A DNA stretch of 64,000 nt from Aliiruegeria lutimaris (GTDB taxonomy: Bacteria; Pseudomonadota; Alphaproteobacteria; Rhodobacterales; Rhodobacteraceae): contig NZ_FNEK01000018.1 in NCBI RefSeq assembly GCF_900099935.1, forward strand, positions 1 through 64,000, in the 5' to 3' direction. Positions 45,662 to 54,384 of this stretch are shown piece by piece. The notes under the pieces were generated by a model, which was not told where the DNA came from, made no database searches, and saw only the letters and a list, made by a program, of their open reading frames with translations. The translations under genes were made by a program, and so were the position numbers. Within the stretch, counting starts at the first letter, position 1. Every line of letters starts with the position of its first letter.

Positions 45662-46909
45662 ATGACCCGTCCCGACTACACCGCCGCGCAAGACGCCTTC
45701 GGGCATTGGGGCGTCGATACCGAAGCCGCGCTTGACCGCCTCGCAAGGATCCCGATCTCGGTCCATTGCTGGCAGGGCGATGACGTGGTGGGCTTCGAAG
45801 GCGTGACCGCGGGGAGCGGCGGCGGCATTCAGGCGACCGGCAATTATCCCGGCCGAGCCCGAACGCCTGACGAACTGCGCGCGGATCTCGAGTTTGCCTA
45901 TGCCAACATCCCCGGCAAGCACCGGCTGAACCTTCACGCCAGCTATCTCGACAGCGACGAGACGCCCGAGCGCGACGCGTTGGAATACAAGCATTTCGCA
46001 CCCTGGGTGGACTGGGCAAAAGAGAATGGGCTCGGGCTCGATTTCAACCCGACCTTCTTTGCCCATCCCAAGGCTGACGACAACCTGACGCTGTCGCATC
46101 CCGACAAGGGCATCCGCGATTTCTGGATCCGACATGGCGAGATCTGCCGCGAGATCGCGGCGCGCATCGGCACTGAAATGGGTAGCCCCTGCGTGAACAA
46201 CATCTGGGTCCCGGATGGCTACAAGGACATTCCCGTAGGGCGGATGGCCGCCCGAGAGCGGTTGGAGGCCTCGCTCGACGCGATGCTCGCCAAGCAGTTC
46301 GACAAGGCGCAGCTCCTCGACGCGGTCGAGAGCAAGCTGTTCGGGCTGGGCGTGGAGGCCTGCACTGTCGGCAGCCACGAGTTCTATCTCGGGTACGCGA
46401 TCCGCAAAAACACGCTGCTCTGCCTCGACATGGGCCATTTCCACCCCACCGAGAATATCGCCGATAAGCTCAGCGCGGTGGCGCTGTCGGTGGACGAGAT
46501 CCTGCTCCATGTCAGCCGCCCGATGCGGTGGGACAGCGATCACGTGATCCTGCTCAATGACGACATTCTTGCCATGGCGCAGGAGCTGGTTTTCGGCGAT
46601 CTGCTTGGCCGCACCCATATCGGCCTCGACTTCTTCGATGCCACGATCAGCCGCACGGCCGCCTGGGTCGTGGGAACCCGCAACATGCAGAAGGCGCTGC
46701 TGCGGGCGCTGCTACAACCGGTCGAGATGCTGCAGGCCAAGGAGGCCGAGCTGAACTTCTCCGACCGTTTTATACTGACCGAAGAGCTCAAGGACCTGCC
46801 TTACGGCGCGGTCTGGAAGACCTTCTGCGAGCGGCAATCCGTGCCGAGCGGCGTGACCTTGCTCAACACACTCAACACCTACCAGGCCTCCGTGGCCGAC
46901 CGAAAATAA
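45662..46909 (+). CDS. rhaI: L-rhamnose isomerase
   Basis: 415 residues from MTRPDYTAAQDAFGHWGVDT at 45662; the longer frame to 45572 lies in rhaK. Family features: RIPISVHCWQGDDVVGFEG, GNYPGRARTPDELRADLEFA, KHRLNLHASYLD, LDFNPTFFAHPK, CVNNIWVPDGYKDIP, TVGSHEFYLGYAIR and DMGHFHPTENIADKL with metal-binding Glu/Asp/His. It converts L-rhamnose to L-rhamnulose. In rhizobia rhaI is with rhaD; here it follows rhaK. Confidence 0.94.
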   Translation: MTRPDYTAAQDAFGHWGVDTEAALDRLARIPISVHCWQGDDVVGFEGVTAGSGGGIQATGNYPGRARTPDELRADLEFAYANIPGKHRLNLHASYLDSDETPERDALEYKHFAPWVDWAKENGLGLDFNPTFFAHPKADDNLTLSHPDKGIRDFWIRHGEICREIAARIGTEMGSPCVNNIWVPDGYKDIPVGRMAARERLEASLDAMLAKQFDKAQLLDAVESKLFGLGVEACTVGSHEFYLGYAIRKNTLLCLDMGHFHPTENIADKLSAVALSVDEILLHVSRPMRWDSDHVILLNDDILAMAQELVFGDLLGRTHIGLDFFDATISRTAAWVVGTRNMQKALLRALLQPVEMLQAKEAELNFSDRFILTEELKDLPYGAVWKTFCERQSVPSGVTLLNTLNTYQASVADRK

Positions 46910-46919
46910 GGAGGGCGAC

Positions 46920-47759
46920 ATGCCCGAATTCACCCACGCCATCTCGTTTGTCGAAGAGGCCGCCCCGTTCGTCCAGCTCTGCTGGGACATGGGCTGGAAC
47001 GAGGCGAATGGCGGTAATTTCAGCTGGCGCCTGCCGACCGACGAGATCGAGGCAATCCTGCGTCGCCGCTTTCCAAAGGCGCGCCCGACCGCCCCGCTGC
47101 CGCTCGATCAGGCCCAACCGAGCCTCGATGGCGACTACTTCCTGATGACCGGCTCAGGGCAGTTCTTCCGCCACGCTCTGGCCCATCCCGACGAGGTGTT
47201 CGGCATCATCCAGATCGTCGATGGTGGCACGGCCTATCGCACCGTCTGGGGCTTTGCCATGGGTGGTCGGCCGACCTCGGAATTCGCCACGCATCTTGTT
47301 GGCCATGCCATCCGCAAGGAGGTCTCGGGCGGGCGCGAACGCGTGATCCTGCATTGCCACGTGCCGGAGTTCATTGCGCTCAGCTTCCTGATGCCGCTCG
47401 ATTCCCGCGAGCTGAGCATGGCGCTCTGGCAGAAGATGCCGGAATGCATCGTGATCTTCCCCGACGGGGTGCGCGTGGTGCCGCCGCTGCTGCCCGGCAC
47501 CGTCTCCATCGCTGAAGCTTCCGCGGTGGAGCTGCGAAACAGCCGCATCATCTCCTGGAGCCACCACGGGATTTTTGCCTCCGAGGAAAGCCCGGACAAG
47601 GTCTTCGCCCTTGTCGAGACCATCGAGAAGGCATCGGCGATCCAGCGCCGTGTTCTGTCTGCGGGCGGCCCGCAACGTGGGATCGAACCATCGCTTCTGA
47701 GGGAACTCTGCGACAAGTTCGGCCATATCATGGTGTCGGAACCGGCCTTTCTGGACTGA
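46920..47759 (+). CDS. rhaD: Rhamnulose-1-phosphate aldolase, E. coli RhaD type
   Basis: 279 residues, close to the 274 of E. coli RhaD. Class II aldolase features: GWNEANGGNFSWRL, YFLMTGSGQFFRHALAHPDE, VILHCHVPEFIALSFLMPLD (zinc-binding His-x-His), ECIVIFPDGVRVVPPLLPGT and SWSHHGIFASEE. It would make L-lactaldehyde and DHAP from rhamnulose-1-phosphate. The window thus encodes two unrelated-length aldolases for the same step; the bifunctional one is at 36191. Last gene of the plus-strand operon, 10 bp after rhaI, followed by a hairpin. Confidence 0.9.
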   Translation: MPEFTHAISFVEEAAPFVQLCWDMGWNEANGGNFSWRLPTDEIEAILRRRFPKARPTAPLPLDQAQPSLDGDYFLMTGSGQFFRHALAHPDEVFGIIQIVDGGTAYRTVWGFAMGGRPTSEFATHLVGHAIRKEVSGGRERVILHCHVPEFIALSFLMPLDSRELSMALWQKMPECIVIFPDGVRVVPPLLPGTVSIAEASAVELRNSRIISWSHHGIFASEESPDKVFALVETIEKASAIQRRVLSAGGPQRGIEPSLLRELCDKFGHIMVSEPAFLD

Positions 47760-48059
47760 CACCTCGCCTCCTTGAGGATGTGCAAGCCGATGCCAACGAC
47801 AGAGCTGAGACGTGTTTGATCGAACCGGATCCGGCAAAGTCCGGATCTGGTTTATGATCTATGTACCCATTGCCAAAACTCCCAGCGGGGGGCGAATGGC
47901 ACCGCAGAGTGTCTGGCAGGTTCCGAGTGACCGGCTCGAACCGGTCTTTCGCGATGGGTGCAGCGTGCGGAAGCACAGAGCTGATTGTGTTGAAAAACTC
48001 CTGCTTGATCGGGTGGTAGGTTGCTGATTCACTTTCCGTATTGAGCGGGAGAGTTGGTG
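47760..48059. other. Region between rhaD and the IS transposase
   Basis: About 300 bp. It holds the rha operon hairpin (47823-47852) and the left end of the IS (from 47980). No gene is supported. Confidence 0.4.
47823..47852 (+). terminator. Hairpin at end of the rha operon
   Basis: Stem AACCGGATCCGG / CCGGATCTGGTT (one G-T pair), 6-base loop, 63 bp after the aldolase stop and followed by only a short T tract. Probable terminator. Confidence 0.6.
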
Positions 48060-49565
48060 ATGATGGGACCGAGGAAAGAGGCGCAAGGCGCTCTGTTCTA
48101 TGAGTTCTCGCTGGAAGATCATGTCCCGCAGGATCATTTGTTACGGTCGATTGACCGGTTCGTCGATCTGAGCGGTGTCCGCGGGCATCTGACAGAGTTC
48201 TATAGCCACACTGGCCGCCCTTCGGTCGACCCCGAACTGCTGATCCGGATGTTGCTGGTAGGATATTGCTTTGGCCTCAGATCAGAACGGCGCCTGTGCG
48301 AGGAGGTGCACTTGAACCTGGCGTATCGCTGGTTCTGTCGGCTCGACCTGACCGACCCGGTTCCGGATCACGCCACGTTTTCGAAGAACCGTCATGGACG
48401 GTTTCGCGAGAGTGACCTGCTCCGCCACTTGTTCAAGATGACCGTCCAGCGTTGCATGGAAGAGGGGTTGGTCGGCGGACAGGGTTTTGCTGTAGATGCC
48501 AGCCTGATCGTCGCGGATGTCCAGAAGCAGAACTCCAGCGGTCCTGACCAATGGAAGGCCACGGACATTGATCCCGACACAGCGCCCCGAGCAGTTCGCG
48601 AATATCTGGACGCGCTGGATGATGAAGCTTTCGGCGCAGCCACCACGGTTGAACCGAAGTTCACCGCGCATGCCGATCCAGCCAGCCAATGGACCGCGGC
48701 GCGCAAGGGGCCGTTCGCCATTGTCGCTCGGACCAATGGCGCTCCAAGGCTCACTTCTTTGCCTATTCCGACAATTACCTGATCGACACCGATCATGGCG
48801 TCATCGTCGATGTCCACGCCAGCCGGTCGATCAAGACCGCCGAGGTGGGCGCGATGCGCAAGATGATCGACCAAACGAAGGAGCGGTTCGGTCTGGAGCC
48901 GGATTGGATCGCCGCGGATACCGCTTACGGATCAACCGACAACTTGTTCTGGCTCACACTCAGGCGGAAGATCCTGCCGTTCATCCCGGTCTTCGACAAA
49001 GGCGAGCGCACGGACGGCACGTTTTCCAGATCCGACTTCACCTGGGACGACGAGAACGAGCGCTACATCTGCCCCGAGGGCAAGGAGATGCGACACACTT
49101 GGCGGACCTACTCTGATCCCACCCGGAATGCGCCGAACTGGAGATCGCGCAAATACCGGGCCCGGAAATCCGATTGCATGAACTGTCCCTCGAAGAGAGT
49201 GTCCCAACTCCGAGGCGCGCGCGATCCACCGGGAGAAATACGAGATCGTCCGAAACCTCGCCCGAAGTTGCACGGCTTCCGAATTCAACGCGACGGCTCA
49301 GAGGCGCCGAAAGAAGGTCGAGATGCTGTATGCAAATCTCAAGCGTATCCTCGGGCTGCACCGCCTCCGATTGCGAGGCCCATGTGGGGTCCAAGATGAA
49401 TTCACCCTCGCAGCCACCGCCCAAAACCTCCGGAAACTCGCAAAACTCAAGCCATTGGTGCCAGCCGCAGGATAGAACGGCGGCATGGCCTCAGATTGCC
49501 TCGCCAAACCAAGCCGGAAATCCGGAGCCCCCCAAAAAACCGGCGACTTTTTCAACACAATCAGC
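47980..49565 (+). mobile_element. IS1182-type insertion sequence, degenerate
   Basis: About 1.59 kb with terminal inverted repeats of 21 bp, one mismatch: left 47980-48000 starts GCTGATTGTGTTGAAAAA; right 49545-49565 is its reverse complement except one base. The single transposase is broken by frameshifts. I see no certain target-site duplication. It lies between the rha operon and an SDR gene. Confidence 0.8.
48060..49475 (+). pseudogene. IS1182-family transposase with two frameshifts
   Basis: Reading begins MMGPRKEAQGALFYEFSLED and has the IS1182 pattern (HTGRPSVDPELLIRMLLVGY, RSERRLCEEVHLNLAYRWFC, AVDASLIVADVQKQ). Near 48730-48750 the frame changes; the next frame continues FFAYSDNYLIDTDHGVIVDV and DWIAADTAYGSTDNLFWLTL. 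Near 49200 it returns to the first frame and ends KKVEMLYANLKRILGLHRLR and KLAKLKPLVPAAG. Two compensating shifts break the DDE domain, so no active enzyme is expected. Confidence 0.82.
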
Positions 49566-49769
49566 CCGTTTGCGACGGATGCTGCGTGACGCACGAAGGT
49601 CAGCTTCATTTGCGACAAGGCGACCATTGCCTTATCGGAGTACAAGAGCGACAGGTCGTCAGGAGTATCGTGAAGATCGCTCTGACGAGGAGCGTTTTTT
49701 TCACGGAAGTGGCGCCGTCCGGAGACCCAAGTTCCACGACCCGTGACGTCTCGAAGAAGGAGGAATGAC

Positions 49770-50546
49770 ATGGAAATGAATCTCGCCGGAAAGACCGCGC
49801 TCATAACCGGAAGCTCCGATGGTATAGGATTGGCCGTCGCCAGGGGGCTCGCCGCCGAAGGCGTCGCGGTCCTGATCAACGGGCGTCACGCCGACAAAGT
49901 GGATCAGGCCTGCAAATCCATTGGAGAGCTTGCGACGCCGGCCGTTGGCGATGTGGCAACCGTTGATGGCATTGCCGCCGTCCTGAAGGCCGTCTCGGAA
50001 GCTGGCGGTGTCGACATCCTGATCAACAATGCCGGCACCGGGTCGAATGAGACGATCATGGAGGCGCCGGACGAGAAATGGCAGGACTACTGGGACCTGC
50101 ACGTGATGGCTGCGGTCCGTCTGGCGCGCGGTGTCGTTCCCTATATGGAGGCTCGTGGCAGCGGTGTCGTGTTGAACAATGCCTCGATCTGCGCCGTCCA
50201 ACCGCTTTGGTATGAACCCATCTACAACGTCACCAAGGCAGCGCTGATGATGTTTTCCCGCACCCTGGCGACCGAGTTGGTGGGCAAGAACATTCGTGTG
50301 AATTGCGTGAATCCCGGACTGGTTCAAACGCCCGACTGGGAGAACACGGCACGTGAACTGACCGCCGAAAGCGGTGGCGACTGGCAGGGCTATCTGCAAA
50401 ACGTCGCGAACGAACACGCGCCAATCAAGCGGTTCTGCACGCCCGCGGAGTTGGCGGATTTCTTTGTCTTCCTGTGTTCCGACCGCGCGAGTTACTCGAT
50501 CGGTTCCACCTATTTCGTCGATGGCGGAATGAAAGTAACCGTATGA
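49770..50546 (+). CDS. Short-chain dehydrogenase/reductase
   Basis: 258 residues from MEMNLAGKTALITGSSDGIG at 49770, with GAAGGAGGAA upstream. NAD(P) motif ITGSSDGIGLAVARGLAAEG, NNAGTGSNET, catalytic Ser in NNASICAVQP and Tyr-x-x-x-Lys in YNVTKAALMM; ends YFVDGGMKVTV. The substrate is unknown. It reads in the direction of the rha operon and is separated from it only by the IS, so it may once have been part of that operon, for example oxidising a sugar or lactaldehyde. That is inference. Confidence 0.9.
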   Translation: MEMNLAGKTALITGSSDGIGLAVARGLAAEGVAVLINGRHADKVDQACKSIGELATPAVGDVATVDGIAAVLKAVSEAGGVDILINNAGTGSNETIMEAPDEKWQDYWDLHVMAAVRLARGVVPYMEARGSGVVLNNASICAVQPLWYEPIYNVTKAALMMFSRTLATELVGKNIRVNCVNPGLVQTPDWENTARELTAESGGDWQGYLQNVANEHAPIKRFCTPAELADFFVFLCSDRASYSIGSTYFVDGGMKVTV

Positions 50547-51025
50547 TGGCGGCAATAGCCTCCTGCTGAAGCAAGGATGCAATGGCTCTCCTTCCGGGAG
50601 GTTCGAGGGCCTCCGCTCCCTTCGCCTGGGTCAACCTCGCGGTGGTCTCAGGTCTGCGTTCAGAACGGAGACAAGCATTTACGCGATACCGGTCCATTGC
50701 TGAGGTATAGATAAACGGCCCCCCTTGGGCCGTTCACGCCTGTTCGGGCCTGCCGGCCGAAGAGCCGGATTGTCCGCTGACCGGAATTTGGCGGATCTCG
50801 TGATGAAAGTCTGCTCTTCTACCCCAGGACCGGACGCCCGGAGTGCACTGCAAAGGGCGTTGCGCCTGCAACGAACGGCGGCAAGCTCAGGAAAGCCGCC
50901 TCCGAAACTATGTACGGAATCGGTCCGCTTGGGCTTCAGCTGTCCCAGCCAATTACCCCCCCCAAAAAAACGGCGCCGTCCATCTTTGGAGGCGCCGTCC
51001 CGTGGTCCCGTGAGTGGGAAACGAC
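50547..51025. other. Intergenic region with fbpA terminator, no gene recognised
   Basis: About 480 bp between convergent genes. Contains a hairpin AACGGCCC/GGGCCGTT at 50714-50734 without T run, and the fbpA terminator. No gene is supported. Confidence 0.4.
50964..50998 (-). terminator. Rho-independent terminator of fbpA
   Basis: On the minus strand the stem ACGGCGCC / GGCGCCGT (loop of 12) is followed by seven T. It lies 28 bp after the fbpA stop. Confidence 0.8.
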
Positions 51026-52057
51026 TTACTTCCAGCCGACCTCGTTAAAGATCTTCTGCGCCGTGCCGATATTCTCCGCCACGATCGAGAGGTCGATCTC
51101 GTCGGCCTTGAAACTGCCGAGTTTCTCGACGGAATCGGCCAGCGCGACCCCATTTACCGCCGGGAACTCGTCATTTCCGGCCGAGAAATAGACCTGCGCC
51201 TGGTCGGAGGCGAGATATTCGAGGAACTTGATCGCGTTTTCCCTGTTCGGTGCATGCGCGGCAACACCGCCGCCCGAAAGGTTCATATGCGCGCCGCGGT
51301 CGTCCTGGTTCGGGAACACCCAACCGATCCGGTCGATTTCTTCCGACACGCCTTTCACTTCCGTGCGCAGCGCACGGGCGAAGTAATAGGTGTTGGACAC
51401 GGCAATTACGCACTCGCCCGAGACGATGCCCCGGATCTGGTCGGTATCGCCGCCCTGCGGCGGGCGCGCCATGTTGTCGACCACGCCCTGCGCCCAGTCC
51501 CGCGCCGCATCTTCGCCCTCATGGACAACGATGGAGGCCAGAAGGGTCTGGTTATAGGTGTTGCCCGAAGAGCGGATGCAAACCAGTCCCTTGTATTTCG
51601 GGTCGGCCAGGTCGGCATAGGTCATGGGCGGGTCGGTCAACTCGTTCTTGTCATATAAGAAGATCCGCCCGCGCTGCGAGAAACCGAACCACTGGTTGTC
51701 ACTGTCCTGCAGGTTCGAGGGGATGCGCTCTTCCAGCACCGCGCTGTCAATCGCTTGCAGCACGCCGGCATCCTTGGCCCGCTTGAGCCGGGAGGTATCG
51801 ACCGTCAGCAGGATGTCGGCCGGGCTGTTGGCGCCTTCGGAGGACATGCGGGCGATCATCTCGTCGGCATTGCCTTCGATCCGGTTGATCCGGATACCAG
51901 TCGCCTCTTCGAAATCCGAGTAGAGCCGCTCGTCGGTGTCGTAGTGGCGCGAGGAATAAAGGTTCAACTCCCCCTCGGCAAAGGCCATCGTGGCGCATCC
52001 GGCCAGCAGGCCCGCGAGGGCTACACTGACGAGTCGAGTCGATCGAGATTGGGACAT
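51026..52057 (-). CDS. fbpA: Fe(3+) ABC transporter substrate-binding protein
   Basis: 343 residues from MSQSRSTRLVSVALAGLLAG at 52057. Signal sequence; LAGC at residues 18-21 resembles a lipobox, but cleavage after AFA is also possible. FbpA/IdiA features: LNLYSSRHYDTDERLYSDFE, IEGNADEMIARMSSEG, ADILLTVDTSRLKRAKDAGV, GFSQRGRIFLYDK and VSNTYYFARAL with the tandem tyrosines that bind ferric iron. It delivers iron to FbpB (22568-24256), unusually far away. Single gene with its own terminator. Confidence 0.93.
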   Translation of the reverse strand: MSQSRSTRLVSVALAGLLAGCATMAFAEGELNLYSSRHYDTDERLYSDFEEATGIRINRIEGNADEMIARMSSEGANSPADILLTVDTSRLKRAKDAGVLQAIDSAVLEERIPSNLQDSDNQWFGFSQRGRIFLYDKNELTDPPMTYADLADPKYKGLVCIRSSGNTYNQTLLASIVVHEGEDAARDWAQGVVDNMARPPQGGDTDQIRGIVSGECVIAVSNTYYFARALRTEVKGVSEEIDRIGWVFPNQDDRGAHMNLSGGGVAAHAPNRENAIKFLEYLASDQAQVYFSAGNDEFPAVNGVALADSVEKLGSFKADEIDLSIVAENIGTAQKIFNEVGWK

Positions 52058-52225
52058 GCGTGTCTCCGGTACCTGTCTGCGTGCTATTTGTCCGAGCGTT
52101 ATTATCGGAATTATTCTCGGGCGCAAGCCATTCCTTATCATTTCACTTGGGAAAGGGCATGCCTCCGGTCAACGAAACGGGCGCCCCACCGGGACGCCCG
52201 CTTCCATCGCATCAATTTCACCGGG

Positions 52226-53623
52226 TCAATTGGTGATGATCTCCGGGCCCATCAAGGCGGTGGGCAGGTAGGTCGATAGCCACGGGATATAGGTCACCAT
52301 GATCAGGAAGACGAAGAGCACGGCCAGGAACGGCAGCGCTGCGCGCACGACCCGCATCATTGGCATCCCCGCGACGCCGGAGGTGACGAAGAGATTGAGG
52401 CCGACCGGCGGCGTTATCATGCCGATCTCCATGTTCACCACCATGATGATGCCAAGATGGATCGGGTCCACGCCCAGCTCGATGGCGATCGGGAAAACCA
52501 GCGGCGCCACGATCACCAGAAGGCCCGAAGGCTCCATGAACTGGCCGCCGATCAGCAGGATCACGTTTACGACGATCAGGAACATCACCTTGTCGAACCC
52601 GGCCGAGAGCATCGCTTCGGCGATCTGCTGCGGCACCTGCTCGTCGGTCAGAACATGCTTCAGGATCAGCGCGTTGGCGATGATGAACATCAGCGTGATG
52701 GTCAGCTTGCCGGCCTCGTAGAGTGTGTTGATCGTGTCGCGGTGAAAGAACGCCGTGACGAGCGCATAGGGGCGCTCCAGAAGCGTCTTGTTGCGCTGGC
52801 CTTCCTCATGCGCCGCGAGCGGTCCCATGTCCCGGTAGACGAAACAGGCAACGAGGAACGCATAGACCGAGGCGACAGCGGCGGCTTCCGTCGGGGTGAA
52901 GATAGCCCCCGTGAGGCCCGGCACACCGTAGATGCCGACCATGATGATGACGATCAGCATCAATCCCCAGAAGGCGTCGCGGAACGAGGCACCAATCTCG
53001 TGCCAGCCAAGCCAGTCTCCCTTGGGCAGGTTACGGATCCTGGCGATTGCATAGATCGTGATCATCAGCATCGTGCCGGCCATCAATCCGGGAATGACGC
53101 CAGCAAGGAACATCCGGCCTACCGAGACATCGGTGGCGGAAGCGTAGACAACCATCACGATCGAGGGCGGGATCAGGATGCCGAGCGTGCCGGCATTGGC
53201 GATGACACCGGCGGCGAAATCCTTGGAATAGCCGACCTTCTGCATCGCCGCGATGACGATCGAGCCGATGGCGACCACGGTCGCGGGCGAGGAGCCCGAG
53301 AGCGCGGCGAAGATCATGCAGGCAAAGACACCGGCAATCGCCAGGCCACCCGGCAGGTGGCCGACGCAGGCAATGGCAAAGCGGATGATCCGCTTGGCGA
53401 CGCCGCCGGTGGACATGAAGCTGGAAGCCAGGATGAAGAAGGGGATCGCCAGCAGTGTGTAGTGGCCCGCCATCGCCTGGTAGAGCGACTGCGCGACCGA
53501 GGCCAGCGAGCTGTCCGAATTGACCAGCAGGAAGATGATGGAGCTGAGGCCGAGGCTGACGGCGATGGGAACGCCCACCAGAAGGAGCGCCACCACCATG
53601 GCGAAGAGAACAACGATTTCCAT
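52226..53623 (-). CDS. dctM: TRAP transporter large permease
   Basis: 465 residues, about twelve TM segments of the DctM family: LFAMVVALLLVGVPIAVSLG, GLAIAGVFACMIFAALSGSS, GVIANAGTLGILIPPSIVMV and MEIGMITPPVGLNLFVTSGV. It drives sodium/proton-coupled uptake of C4-dicarboxylates or similar acids together with DctQ and DctP. The loop around residues 240-310 is longer than in short DctM proteins. Starts 6 bp after the dctQ stop. Confidence 0.95.
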   Translation of the reverse strand: MEIVVLFAMVVALLLVGVPIAVSLGLSSIIFLLVNSDSSLASVAQSLYQAMAGHYTLLAIPFFILASSFMSTGGVAKRIIRFAIACVGHLPGGLAIAGVFACMIFAALSGSSPATVVAIGSIVIAAMQKVGYSKDFAAGVIANAGTLGILIPPSIVMVVYASATDVSVGRMFLAGVIPGLMAGTMLMITIYAIARIRNLPKGDWLGWHEIGASFRDAFWGLMLIVIIMVGIYGVPGLTGAIFTPTEAAAVASVYAFLVACFVYRDMGPLAAHEEGQRNKTLLERPYALVTAFFHRDTINTLYEAGKLTITLMFIIANALILKHVLTDEQVPQQIAEAMLSAGFDKVMFLIVVNVILLIGGQFMEPSGLLVIVAPLVFPIAIELGVDPIHLGIIMVVNMEIGMITPPVGLNLFVTSGVAGMPMMRVVRAALPFLAVLFVFLIMVTYIPWLSTYLPTALMGPEIITN

Positions 53624-53629
53624 CTGATG

Positions 53630-54310
53630 TCAGTCCTTGTGAAGTGCGCCAGCGCCGAGGTCGTCCTCGAGCTCGTGGCTGACGATCAGGCTTTCGCGAT
53701 GACCGGCGACAACGCCGATGGCGGCCTCGATCACCCGGACCAACAGCAGCAATGCCCCGACCGGAAGGATGAGATACACAACGAGCCGCGGCAGCTTTTC
53801 GTAGCTCTCGCCCTCGTTCAGCAGCGGTTCGAGCCAGCGCAGCCAGTCGAGCATCGGGATCTGGTCGGTCTCGTACCAGGCTTGATCGCGCGTGTCGGCA
53901 AGGCCGGTCGGGAACCAGCGTCCTGTCGTCGCGTCCAGCCCCGCGAACGGCGCGTAATAGTCCCACGCCCCCTTCATCAGCAACGCTGCGTAAACGACGC
54001 AGCAGACCGCAGAGATGATCGCAGTGATCCTGCGCCCTTCAGGACTAAGCGTATTGACGAACGCATCCACGCCCAGATGCGCGGTGATGCGGAAGCAATG
54101 CGAGATACCGAAGAGAACGAGCCAGGCAAACAGCACCAGCACGACCTCCAATCCCCAGATCAGACTGTCGTTGAAAACGTAGCGCAGGACCACGTTGACG
54201 AAGGTCAACACGACCATGGTCCCCAGAAGGAGCGCGATCACCACTTCCTCCGTGCGCGCCACGGCCGCCCCGAAGGCCGTCTTCGGTTTGTGTTTCGAAT
54301 GTACGCTCAT
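53630..54310 (-). CDS. dctQ: TRAP transporter small permease
   Basis: 226 residues with four TM segments (VVIALLLGTMVVLTFVNVVL, VLVLFAWLVLFGISHCFRI, IISAVCCVVYAALLMKGAWD, LVVYLILPVGALLLLVRVIE). It is longer than many DctQ proteins owing to an insertion between TM3 and TM4 (about residues 120-160), which is seen in some dicarboxylate systems. Sits between dctP and dctM in one operon. Confidence 0.93.
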   Translation of the reverse strand: MSVHSKHKPKTAFGAAVARTEEVVIALLLGTMVVLTFVNVVLRYVFNDSLIWGLEVVLVLFAWLVLFGISHCFRITAHLGVDAFVNTLSPEGRRITAIISAVCCVVYAALLMKGAWDYYAPFAGLDATTGRWFPTGLADTRDQAWYETDQIPMLDWLRWLEPLLNEGESYEKLPRLVVYLILPVGALLLLVRVIEAAIGVVAGHRESLIVSHELEDDLGAGALHKD

Positions 54311-54337
54311 GTCCCCCTCCCGCAGGAATGTTGAAAA

Positions 54338-54368
54338 GGGCCGCCGAGTGTCGTTGCACCGGCGGCCC
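54338..54368 (-). terminator. Hairpin between dctP and dctQ
   Basis: Strong stem GGGCCGCCG / CGGCGGCCC with 13-base loop, 16 bp after the dctP stop, no T run. Likely keeps dctP mRNA more abundant than dctQM. Confidence 0.6.
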
Positions 54369-54384
54369 GTATCCTTGCGTGGCC

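Noticed and set aside
52457-54334. 625-aa frame opposite dctM and dctQ
   Set aside because: His/Asp/Arg-rich shadow of two clear TRAP permease genes.
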